A stretch of DNA of 7,099 bases from Gallionellaceae bacterium (GCA_003445795.1 DMCN01000031.1:22717-29815), one strand, 5' to 3'. Shown: positions 1 to 5,869, counted from the first letter of the stretch. Program-made: numbers and translations. Notes: generated by a model not told the origin, from the letters alone.

Positions 1-252
1 GGCTTGTGGATCTCGCATCTGCTGCGCCGTGCCGACGCCACCGCGCGTGCCGCTTCGCGCGTGATGGGCATCACCGTTGCGCTGCTGAGTCTGTTCGTGG
101 CGGCGCTGGGCTTGTTGCGTCGTTTCTTCCCCGAGGCATCGGGCTGGCAGGAAGGGCGCGAGTTGTTCATCGGTCTTTCCATCATCGCCGTCATCGCTGT
201 CAGTTTCCTGTTCGCGCGCTACAGCCAGCAGCGAGTTTCCGTCCCCGCCTGA
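1..252 (+). CDS. C-terminal end of an integral membrane protein, possibly a nickel/cobalt-type transporter (5' truncated)
   Basis: The reading frame is open from base 1 and ends at TGA 250-252, so only the last 83 residues are visible and the start lies upstream of the window. Two hydrophobic segments are clear, at about visible residues 21-40 (VMGITVALLSLFVAALGLL) and 53-72 (ELFIGLSIIAVIAVSFLFA). They are joined by a short charged loop and followed by a short polar tail, as in a polytopic inner-membrane protein. The basic stretch before the first helix (LLRRADATARAASR) should face the cytoplasm. The pattern resembles the C-terminus of high-affinity nickel/cobalt transporters as I remember them, but no diagnostic motif of that family (the N-terminal HX4DH helix) falls in the window, so the assignment is tentative. 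The TonB-dependent receptor gene starts 18-42 bases downstream in the same direction, which suggests co-transcription and a shared substrate. Other permease families remain possible. Confidence 0.55.
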   Translation, partial: GLWISHLLRRADATARAASRVMGITVALLSLFVAALGLLRRFFPEASGWQEGRELFIGLSIIAVIAVSFLFARYSQQRVSVPA

Positions 253-294
253 TTCCCCGCAGACATTTATATGCGAAGACCTTTGCGACCGGTT

Positions 295-2373
295 ATGAAG
301 AAAATACTTTTCGTCTTAACGCTGTATGGGCTGTTGCCAGTGGGTGCTCACGCGGCGGGCATCCCCACGCTGGACGAGGTGGCGGTGACGGCAAAGTCCA
401 CCGACCAGCTCGGTGTGGCCGCCACTTCCAGCGAAGGCACGGTGACTGCCGAGCAACTGGAGAACCGCCCGCTGCTGCGTCCGGCGGAGGTGCTGGAAGT
501 GGTGCCAGGCCTGATCATCAGCCAGCACTCGGGCGACGGCAAAGCCAACCAGTATTATTTGCGCGGCTTCAATCTTGATCACGGCACGGACTTTTCGACT
601 TCGCTGATGGGCATGCCGGTGAACATGCCGACGCATGCGCACGGCCAGGGTTATAACGATCTCAACTTCCTGATCCCGGAACTGGTGGAGCGCGTGCAAT
701 ACCGCAAGGGCACTTATTACGCGGGCGACGGCGATTTCTCGGCGGCGGGTTCGGCACGCATCGACTATGTGCGCAAGCTGGATGCGCCCTTCGCGCAAAT
801 GACGCTGGGCGGCGGCGGTTTCTCGCGCCTGCTGGCGGCTGCATCGCCGACGGTCAACGAGGGGAATCTGCTGATCGCGGCCGAGGGCTATCACAACGAC
901 GGGCCGTGGACGGTGCCGGAGCATCTGCGCAAGGACAATCTGGTGGTGCGCTACGGGCAGGGACAGCGCGACGACGGCTGGGTGGTATCGCTGCTGGGCT
1001 ACGACGCGAAGTGGACGGCGACCGACCAGATCGCGGAACGCGCGATGGCGACGGTGGGGCGCTACGGCACACTCGATCCCAGCACCGGCGGCGATACGCA
1101 CCGCTACAGCCTGTCCGGCGAATGGGCGGATGCGGGGGCCGACGGTGCCAGCCGTGCCAACGTCTACCTGATCGACTATGCACTGAACCTGTGGTCCAAC
1201 TTCACCTATGCCACCGATACCGTGCACGGCGACCAGTTCCTGCAGGCCGACAAGCGCACCATCGTCGGCGCGAAAGCGTCGCACAACTGGCTGCAGGATA
1301 TGCACGGCATTCCGGTCATCACCACCATAGGCACCGATGTGCGCCACGATGACATCGGCGTGGGATTGTTCTCGACACAGAACCGGGCAACGTGGGGCAC
1401 GGTGCGCGACGACAAGGTGAAGCAGACCAGCGTGTCGTTGTGGGGTGAAACGCAGCTCCAGTGGACCGAGAAGTTCCGCTCCATCCTCGGCTTGCGCGGC
1501 GACAGCTACCAGTTCGATGTGAACAGCAATACCGCCGCCAATTCCGGCAACAAAAGCGATGCCATCGTTTCGCCCAAGCTGTCGCTGGTGTTCGGTCCGT
1601 GGGACCAGACCGAGTATTACCTGAACGCCGGGCGCGGTTTCCACAGCAACGATGCGCGCGGCATCACCATCAGCGTCAATCCCGATCCGCGCCCCGGCAC
1701 CCGGCCGGGTTGCACGGGCGTAGCGGGTGAATGTACCGGCGATGCCGTCGATCCGGTGCGCCCGCTGGTTCCCGCTACGGGATACGAAGTCGGCGTGCGC
1801 AGCGCGATTCTGCCCGGGCTGCAAACCTCGCTGACACTGTGGCGTCTGGACATCGATTCGGAGCTGGTGTTTGTCGGCGATGCGGGTACCACCAGCGCCT
1901 CGCGTCCCAGCCGCCGCCAGGGCGTGGAGTGGGCAAACTACTGGAATCCGGTTGCGTGGCTGTTGGTTGACGGCGATGTGTCGCTATCGAGTGCGCGCTT
2001 CACCGACAGCGATCCCGTCGGGAATCGCATTCCCGGCGCCATCGAACAGGCAGCTTCGGTCGGTGTGAGTTTGCAGGAAAGCGATCCGTGGTCGGCAGGC
2101 TTGCGCCTGCGCTATTTCGGTCCGCGCCCGTTGATCGAGGACAACAGTATTCGCTCGAAGTCATCCACGCTGGTGAACCTGATGAGCGGATACAAAATCA
2201 GCAAACAGGTCAGGTTGAGCTTGGAGGTATTGAATCTGCTCGACACACAGGTGAGCGACATCGACTATTACTATGAATCGCAGTTGGTCGGCGAGGCCTC
2301 GCCGGTCGCGGACATCCACAGTCATCCGGCGGAGCCGCGGACCTTGCGTCTGACGTTGCGGGTGATGCTTTGA
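295..2373 (+). CDS. TonB-dependent outer-membrane receptor, substrate unknown
   Basis: This is a 692-residue protein of ordinary size for a TonB-dependent receptor. The ATG at 295 begins a classic signal peptide (MKKILFVLTLYGLLP, cleavage likely after AHA at residue 20). An in-frame ATG at 271 would add eight residues. Neither has a good ribosome binding site, so the signal peptide decides the start. A TonB-box-like TLDEVAVTA lies at residues 25-33. The plug domain follows at about 45-155 (RPAEVLEVVPGLIISQHSG, then YYLRGFNLDHGTDF). Alternating beta-barrel strands run to the C-terminus. The plug carries His96 and a His114-Ala-His116-Gly motif, which I recall as conserved in a subgroup with no assigned ligand. 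Cys473 and Cys480 flank a short insert in a predicted loop and could form a disulfide. The last residues (LRVML) lack the terminal Phe or Trp typical of barrel proteins. The gene follows a membrane-protein gene in apparent operon, which suggests import of a metal or metal chelate. That substrate is inference. Confidence 0.93.
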   Translation: MKKILFVLTLYGLLPVGAHAAGIPTLDEVAVTAKSTDQLGVAATSSEGTVTAEQLENRPLLRPAEVLEVVPGLIISQHSGDGKANQYYLRGFNLDHGTDFSTSLMGMPVNMPTHAHGQGYNDLNFLIPELVERVQYRKGTYYAGDGDFSAAGSARIDYVRKLDAPFAQMTLGGGGFSRLLAAASPTVNEGNLLIAAEGYHNDGPWTVPEHLRKDNLVVRYGQGQRDDGWVVSLLGYDAKWTATDQIAERAMATVGRYGTLDPSTGGDTHRYSLSGEWADAGADGASRANVYLIDYALNLWSNFTYATDTVHGDQFLQADKRTIVGAKASHNWLQDMHGIPVITTIGTDVRHDDIGVGLFSTQNRATWGTVRDDKVKQTSVSLWGETQLQWTEKFRSILGLRGDSYQFDVNSNTAANSGNKSDAIVSPKLSLVFGPWDQTEYYLNAGRGFHSNDARGITISVNPDPRPGTRPGCTGVAGECTGDAVDPVRPLVPATGYEVGVRSAILPGLQTSLTLWRLDIDSELVFVGDAGTTSASRPSRRQGVEWANYWNPVAWLLVDGDVSLSSARFTDSDPVGNRIPGAIEQAASVGVSLQESDPWSAGLRLRYFGPRPLIEDNSIRSKSSTLVNLMSGYKISKQVRLSLEVLNLLDTQVSDIDYYYESQLVGEASPVADIHSHPAEPRTLRLTLRVML

Positions 2374-2388
2374 GCGTGAAGGCGGCGC

Positions 2389-3810
2389 TTATTTCTTCTT
2401 GCTGTAAGCAGCCAAGATCTCGCGGAACTGCCTGAGTTCGCTCTCGATGACGGAGAGCTGGTAGTAGTCGTTGCCCGCGCGTTTGGCCAGTTCCAATTGC
2501 TCGATCGCGCCGCGCAGGTCGCCGTGGAGGATGTAGTTGTAGGCGAGCACGTGGTGTGCTTCCTGATGGCGACCGAGCGCGGTATAGGCGCGTGCTTGCA
2601 GGTCGTAGAGCTTGGCGTCGTTGCCGTTGATGGCGACCTGCTGGTCGAGCAGTTTGAGCGCTTCGGTGTACTGCCGGTCTTCGAGCAGCACTTCGGCATA
2701 GTCGTAGATCAGTGCATGGTGCTGCGGGAATTCTTTCAGCGCGCTGCGATAAAAGGCGATGGCGTCCTTGTTCGATCTTTCCTGACGCAGGATCTGTCCG
2801 CGCAATGCCTCGATGGTGGGGTGGCGCGGGGCCTGTTTGTGCAGCGTGGCGAATTCCTGCGTCGCGCGCTGCGGCTGTTTGTTGCGCAACAGCGCGAGCA
2901 CCAAACCGTAGCGCTGTGCGACCGGGTTGCCGAACTTCTTCTCTCCCAGCGCGCTGTCGAAGTAGGCGACGGCATCCTGCGCCATGCGCTGGTTGGCGAT
3001 CAGCCGCGCACGGATCAACTGGAAATCCAGACTGTCGGGGACCAGGCGGAAAGGGATCTGCTGCACGCGGTCGTCGACATCGGCGATCCGCTCGGTGGTG
3101 AGCGGGTGGGTGCGCAGATAGGAGGGCGTGCTGCCTTCGACCAGTTGCGTGGCTTTCTGCATGCGTTCGAAGAACGACGGCATGCCGCGGGTGTCGAGCC
3201 CGGATTTCTCGAGGATGGCAAGGCCGATGCGGTCGGCTTCCTTTTCATGCTCGCGGGTGAAATTGAGCTGGCGTTGCACTGTTCCGGCCTGTGCGCCAAC
3301 GATGGCGGTGGTGGCTGCTTCCGGATTGTTGCGCGCGGCGAGGATGGCGACGGCGACCGTGGCCAGTGCGGCGAGCGAGTCATAACGCTGGCCGGAGATC
3401 ATGCGCGCGTAATGGTGCTGGGTGACGTGCGATATCTCGTGGCCCAGTACCGAGGCGAGTTCGGATTCATTCTGTGCCAGCTGGATCAAACCGGTGTTCA
3501 CGCCGACGAAGCCGCCGGGGATGGCGAAGGCGTTGATGGCATTGTCGTTGATGGCGAAGAATTCGAACGGTTGTCCCGGTTCGCTGCTGTAGGCGACCAA
3601 CCTCCCGCCCAGGCGGTTGAGGTAGTCGTAGACCTCGGGGTCATCCAGATAGCTTCTGTCGGCACGGATCTGGAACATGCTCTGCTCGCCGATCTGGCGT
3701 TCCATCTGCGGCGAGACCACTTCCTGCGATACGTCTCCCAGATCGGGCAGGCCGTCGGCATGGACGAGGAGAGGCAGGGTCAACAGCGCGGAAAGAAGGA
3801 ATTTTTGCAT
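2389..3810 (-). CDS. bepA: BepA/YfgC-type periplasmic M48 zinc metalloprotease with TPR repeats
   Basis: This 473-residue protein is close in length to E. coli BepA (about 487). A signal peptide (MQKFLLSALLTLPLLVHA, residues 1-18) directs it to the periplasm. The M48 domain covers about residues 40-255: the zinc site is His124-Glu125-Ile-Ser-His128, the third ligand is Glu191 in EHEKEADRIG, and His235 in RTHPLTTERI matches the BepA histidine proposed to cap the zinc as a switch. Residues about 265-450 are helical TPR-like repeats (for example ALLRNKQPQRATQEFATLHK and AIAFYRSALKEFPQHHALIY). BepA is known to assist LptD and BAM-substrate assembly and to degrade stalled outer-membrane proteins. 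The gene is convergent with the receptor gene (15-base gap) and divergent from the kinase operon. No Shine-Dalgarno sequence precedes the ATG, and a sigma-E-like promoter lies almost against it. All catalytic residues are present, so the enzyme should be active. The orthology to BepA rather than another M48-TPR paralogue is very likely but not tested. Confidence 0.93.
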   Translation of the reverse strand: MQKFLLSALLTLPLLVHADGLPDLGDVSQEVVSPQMERQIGEQSMFQIRADRSYLDDPEVYDYLNRLGGRLVAYSSEPGQPFEFFAINDNAINAFAIPGGFVGVNTGLIQLAQNESELASVLGHEISHVTQHHYARMISGQRYDSLAALATVAVAILAARNNPEAATTAIVGAQAGTVQRQLNFTREHEKEADRIGLAILEKSGLDTRGMPSFFERMQKATQLVEGSTPSYLRTHPLTTERIADVDDRVQQIPFRLVPDSLDFQLIRARLIANQRMAQDAVAYFDSALGEKKFGNPVAQRYGLVLALLRNKQPQRATQEFATLHKQAPRHPTIEALRGQILRQERSNKDAIAFYRSALKEFPQHHALIYDYAEVLLEDRQYTEALKLLDQQVAINGNDAKLYDLQARAYTALGRHQEAHHVLAYNYILHGDLRGAIEQLELAKRAGNDYYQLSVIESELRQFREILAAYSKKK

Positions 3811-3832
3811 GGGCGGTATGATAGCACCGCCC
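3811..3832. repeat. 7-bp inverted repeat around the bepA -10 region
   Basis: GGGCGGT (3811-3817) and ACCGCCC (3826-3832) are perfect inverted copies separated by eight bases. The arm next to bepA touches its start codon, and the space between the arms holds most of the -10 element. As DNA it could be an operator. If transcription starts further upstream, it would be an RNA hairpin directly before the AUG. No protein is known to bind it, and a chance dyad in GC-rich DNA cannot be excluded. Confidence 0.4.
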
Positions 3833-3844
3833 CCCGCAAGTTCC
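3817..3844 (-). promoter_or_regulatory. Sigma-E (RpoE)-like promoter of the bepA-type gene
   Basis: Read on the minus strand, GGAACTT (3844-3838) is followed by a 16-base spacer and TCATA (3821-3817). This fits the known enterobacterial sigma-E pattern of GGAACTT, about 16 bases, then TC-rich -10. In E. coli the bepA (yfgC) gene belongs to the sigma-E regulon, so the match is in the expected place. The -10 box ends only six bases before the ATG, so the predicted start of transcription falls at or next to the start codon. An overlapping extended -10 (TGCTATCAT) could alternatively serve sigma-70, but no -35 accompanies it at the right distance. Confidence 0.6.
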
Positions 3845-3880
3845 CCCGCGCGCAGTAATACCTTGTAAAGGCGGGGATGC

Positions 3881-3909
3881 TGGACAGCCGGACGTGCAGC
3901 CCTCAGAAT
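3881..3909 (+). promoter_or_regulatory. Sigma-70-like promoter of the kinase-rhodanese-tusA operon
   Basis: TGGACA (3881-3886, five of six matches to the -35 consensus) is followed by a 17-base spacer and CAGAAT (3904-3909, four of six matches, including the key A at position 2 and final T). Transcription would begin near 3916. The leader would then be about 17 bases and contain the Shine-Dalgarno sequence. It is the best match I found by eye on the plus strand of the divergent spacer. Confidence 0.5.
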
Positions 3910-3924
3910 GCTCGGCCCTGAGGG
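3900..3924. repeat. 7-bp inverted repeat over the kinase promoter -10 and ribosome binding site
   Basis: CCCTCAG (3900-3906) and CTGAGGG (3918-3924) are perfect inverted copies with an 11-base gap. The left arm overlaps the -10 box and the right arm overlaps the ribosome binding site of the kinase gene. If transcription starts near 3916, the left arm is not transcribed and the element can only act as DNA, for example as an operator. If transcription starts further upstream, the hairpin would mask the ribosome binding site. Confidence 0.4.
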
Positions 3925-3926
3925 AA
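3920..3926 (+). promoter_or_regulatory. Ribosome binding site that fixes the kinase start
   Basis: GAGGGAA lies six bases before the ATG at 3933. It selects this ATG over the in-frame GTG at 3894, which has no ribosome binding site, lies upstream of the predicted transcription start and would add 13 residues not typical of a kinase N-terminus. Confidence 0.75.
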
Positions 3927-3932
3927 GTTTGC

Positions 3933-5225
3933 ATGGAAAAATTCGCCAAATACGAGATCGTCAAGGAATTGGGCCACGGTGCGACCAGCACGGTGTACCA
4001 CGCCATCGATCCGTTCGATCAGAAGCACGTCGCGCTCAAGGTGTTCAATCTTGACGTGCTGCACGACGCTTCGCGCGCCAAGGCATACCGCAAACTGCTG
4101 CTCACCGAGGCCTCGCTCGCCGGCAAGCTGTCGCACCCGCATATCGTGAAGATCTACGACGCCGTGATGGAAGGCGAGATCAACTACATGGTGATGGAGT
4201 ACATCGAGGGCGAGACGCTGGAGCGTTATGCCGAGGTCGATCACCTGATGCCGCTGGGGCGCATCGCCGAGATCGTCTACAAATGCTGCAAGGCGCTGGA
4301 GTATGCGCAATCGCAGGGCGTGACCCATCGCGACATCAAACCCGCCAACATCCTCATCAGCGGCGACAGCGATATCAAGATCTCCGACTTTGGTTCGGCG
4401 GTCATCGACAGCCAACAGACCACGCAGGTGACCGGTGTCGGTTCGCCTGCCTATATGTCGCCGGAACAGATCAAGGAGCAGCCGCTCACCCACCAGACCG
4501 ATATCTATTCGCTGGGTGTCACCATGTATCGCCTGCTGACCGGCAAGTTGCCCTTCGATGCTGCCAACAGTTACAGCATGATCTACCAGATCATGAATAT
4601 CGACCCGCACCCGCCCAGCACCTACCGCCCCGACATCCCGCCCGAACTGGACGGTATTGTGTTGCGCGCCATGTGCAAGGACCTGGAACACCGTTACCAG
4701 ACCTGGGACGAATTCGCGCGCGACCTGGTGTCGTTCATCAGTTCCGGCGTGCCGCAGCACGAGCAGATCTTCGATACCGAAAAGTTCGATGCGCTGCGCG
4801 GATTGGCCTTCTTCAAGAAGTTCAGCGATGTCGAGCTGTGGGAGGTGCTGCGCATCAGCGAGTGGCGCAAACTGCCCAAGGACGAGAAGATCCTGCGCGA
4901 GGGCGAGGAAGGTGCAGATATCTACATCATCGCCAGCGGTTCGGTGCGCGTGGTCAAGCAGGGGCGCCTGCTGAGCCTGCTGCACCAGGGCGACTGCTTC
5001 GGCGAGATGGCGCATCTGGCCGGTGCCGACGCGCGCCGCTCGACCGATGTGATTGCAAAGACCGAGGTGACGCTGATCGAGATCAAGCCGGAGGTGCTGG
5101 CGCGCGCCACCCCCAATTGCCGTTACCAGTTCAGCGAGGCCTTCCTGGTGATACTGGTGAAGCGTTTGTCGATGGCGAACACGCGGATATCGCGCTTGTT
5201 GACCGACCACGGTGACGAGCAATGA
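3933..5225 (+). CDS. Soluble Ser/Thr protein kinase with C-terminal cyclic-nucleotide-binding domain
   Basis: The protein has 430 residues. A complete PknB-like (Hanks-type) kinase domain fills about residues 7-268: glycine loop LGHGATSTVY (13-22), VALK lysine Lys36, helix-C Glu59, catalytic HRDIKPAN (132-139, Asp134), DFG (152-154) and MSPEQ (175-179). Asp190 and the late Arg254 are also in place. It is an RD kinase with Thr163, Thr164, Thr167 and Ser171 in the activation loop, so autophosphorylation is plausible. A CRP/PKA-type cNMP domain covers about 290-400. Its phosphate-binding cassette runs from GEMAHLAGADARR (357-369) through Ser370, and the Glu358 and Arg369 equivalents of ligand-contacting residues are kept. 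No transmembrane segment or PASTA repeat is present, so the protein should be cytoplasmic. It heads an operon with rhodanese and tusA and is divergent from the bepA-type gene. Regulation of kinase activity by cAMP or cGMP is inferred from architecture. The targets are unknown. Confidence 0.93.
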   Translation: MEKFAKYEIVKELGHGATSTVYHAIDPFDQKHVALKVFNLDVLHDASRAKAYRKLLLTEASLAGKLSHPHIVKIYDAVMEGEINYMVMEYIEGETLERYAEVDHLMPLGRIAEIVYKCCKALEYAQSQGVTHRDIKPANILISGDSDIKISDFGSAVIDSQQTTQVTGVGSPAYMSPEQIKEQPLTHQTDIYSLGVTMYRLLTGKLPFDAANSYSMIYQIMNIDPHPPSTYRPDIPPELDGIVLRAMCKDLEHRYQTWDEFARDLVSFISSGVPQHEQIFDTEKFDALRGLAFFKKFSDVELWEVLRISEWRKLPKDEKILREGEEGADIYIIASGSVRVVKQGRLLSLLHQGDCFGEMAHLAGADARRSTDVIAKTEVTLIEIKPEVLARATPNCRYQFSEAFLVILVKRLSMANTRISRLLTDHGDEQ

Positions 5226-5248
5226 GTCATTGAACGGAGAAGAATGAA

Positions 5249-5566
5249 GTGGCAGATTTTGTGAACATCAGCGCGAACGAGCTCCCTGAACTGATCGCCA
5301 GCGGCAATGCGCAACTGGTGGATGTGCGCACCGATGCAGAGATCGCGCGCGGTCGTATCAAGGGGGCGATCAGCATGCCGCTGCATCTGTTGCCATTACG
5401 TTTGCAAGAGTTGAACAACGGCAAGACCACCGTGTTCTATTGCCATGTGGGCGGACGTTCTGCACAGGCTGCGGCCTTCGCTGCGGGCCAAGGGCTGCAG
5501 GGTGCAGCAAACCTGCAGGGAGGCATCCTGGCCTGGGCACAATCTGGCGGAGAGATCGTCGCGTGA
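5249..5566 (+). CDS. Single-domain rhodanese sulfurtransferase
   Basis: This 105-residue protein matches the size of stand-alone GlpE-like rhodaneses. The N-terminal half has the usual LVDVRTDAEIARGRIKGA region (23-40). The active-site loop is Cys65-His-Val-Gly-Gly-Arg70, which keeps the catalytic cysteine and closing arginine and has the usual six-residue length for sulfur substrates. The C-terminal NLQGGILAW is also typical. There is no signal peptide, so the protein is cytoplasmic, and it should carry a persulfide on Cys65. I chose the GTG at 5249 because GGAGA (5236-5240) lies eight bases before it. The nearby ATG at 5244 opens only a six-codon frame. The gene begins 23 bases after the kinase stop and overlaps tusA by four bases, which suggests that its natural sulfur acceptor is the TusA protein. 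Confidence 0.92.
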   Translation: MADFVNISANELPELIASGNAQLVDVRTDAEIARGRIKGAISMPLHLLPLRLQELNNGKTTVFYCHVGGRSAQAAAFAAGQGLQGAANLQGGILAWAQSGGEIVA

Positions 5567-5799
5567 GCGGCGACGTTTTTGATGCGGAACTGGATGTGCG
5601 GAAACTGGCTTGTCCGTTGCCAATACTGCGCGCCAAGAAATCGCTGTCGGCACTGACCGCGGGACAGGTGTTGAAAGTGGTGGCGACCGACAGGGGTTCG
5701 CCCAGAGACTTCGCGGATTTCTGCAGCAAGACCGGCAACGAGTTGCTGTATTCAACTGAAGAGAGCGGCGAATTCATCTTTTTGATTCGCCGCCGCTGA
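5563..5799 (+). CDS. tusA: TusA-family sulfur carrier protein
   Basis: This 78-residue protein is the usual size for TusA (81 in E. coli). It has the defining CPLP motif (Cys17-Pro-Leu-Pro20) followed by a basic helix (ILRAKKSL). The conserved second half reads VVATDRGSPRDFADFC. Cys17 is expected to accept a persulfide sulfur and pass it on for tRNA thiolation, molybdenum cofactor synthesis or, in sulfur oxidisers, dissimilatory sulfur metabolism. Which of these applies cannot be read here. The start is GTG 5563, whose last two bases share the TGA stop of the rhodanese gene, and GGAGAG (5549-5554) lies eight bases upstream. The overlap implies translational coupling and roughly matched production of donor and carrier. 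Longer upstream frames are unlikely because they would run back through the rhodanese gene. No DsrE partner follows, since the next gene is convergent valS. Confidence 0.9.
   Translation: MSGDVFDAELDVRKLACPLPILRAKKSLSALTAGQVLKVVATDRGSPRDFADFCSKTGNELLYSTEESGEFIFLIRRR
5765..5793 (+). repeat. 9-bp hairpin inside the 3' end of tusA
   Basis: GCGGCGAAT (5765-5773) and ATTCGCCGC (5785-5793) are perfect inverted copies with an 11-base T-rich loop. The element is coding sequence for the last residues of TusA and lies just before the larger intergenic palindrome. It could protect the mRNA 3' end or help termination, but it has no T-run after it. Coding constraint on a GC-rich tail could also produce it. 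Confidence 0.4.
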
Positions 5800-5821
5800 G
5801 GCCGTCTTGCCGCACATAAAT

Positions 5822-5869
5822 AAGGCCGTTCGCCCTGAGCCTGTCGAAGGGCTCAGCGCGAACGGCCTT
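5822..5869. terminator. REP-like palindrome, probable shared terminator of tusA operon and valS
   Basis: A 12-bp perfect outer stem (AAGGCCGTTCGC at 5822-5833 with GCGAACGGCCTT at 5858-5869) is followed by one C/C mismatch and a 7-bp inner stem (5835-5841 with 5850-5856). The loop contains TGTCGAAG. It starts 22 bases after the tusA stop and lies nine bases from the valS stop. For valS, reading leftward, the stem is followed by TTATTTAT, which suits intrinsic termination. For tusA only three T residues follow, so it is weaker in that direction. The core matches a short palindrome that I remember as highly repeated in many proteobacterial genomes, so it may be a dispersed REP-like repeat recruited as a terminator. 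Confidence 0.7.

Noticed and set aside
271..294. Earlier ATG for the TonB receptor at 271.
   Set aside because: It is in frame and possible, but it puts eight basic and proline-containing residues before a textbook signal peptide and has no ribosome binding site.
316..1824. A 502-codon open frame on the minus strand opposite the TonB receptor.
   Set aside because: It has an Arg/His/Ala-rich shadow composition with no recognisable motif, while the receptor frame is unambiguous.
2372..2394. Possible terminator between the convergent receptor and bepA genes (AGCG...CGCT followed by TATTTCTTCTT).
   Set aside because: The stem is only four to five base pairs with a wobble, and the T-rich stretch is the bepA coding tail. 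It is too weak to call.
2497..3858. A 453-codon open frame on the plus strand opposite the bepA-type gene.
   Set aside because: It is a codon-bias shadow of a clear metalloprotease gene in GC-rich DNA. Its translation shows no domain, signal peptide or sensible composition.
3863..3891. TTGTAA at 3863-3868 as an alternative -35 box for the kinase operon.
   Set aside because: No -10 sequence lies 16-18 bases downstream (AGCCGG region), so the TGGACA/CAGAAT pair is preferred.
3894..3932. GTG start for the kinase at 3894, giving 13 extra residues.
   Set aside because: It has no ribosome binding site and lies within the predicted promoter. The ATG at 3933 has GAGGGAA at ideal spacing.
3903..5222. 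A 439-codon open frame on the minus strand exactly opposite the kinase gene.
   Set aside because: Its His-, Gln- and Val-rich translation is that of a complementary-strand shadow. The kinase on the other strand has every catalytic motif.
5244..5264. ATG at 5244 after the GGAGA site, a possible leader peptide before the rhodanese gene.
   Set aside because: It encodes only six residues before a stop (TGA 5262-5264) and sits too close to the ribosome binding site. The in-frame GTG at 5249 fits better.
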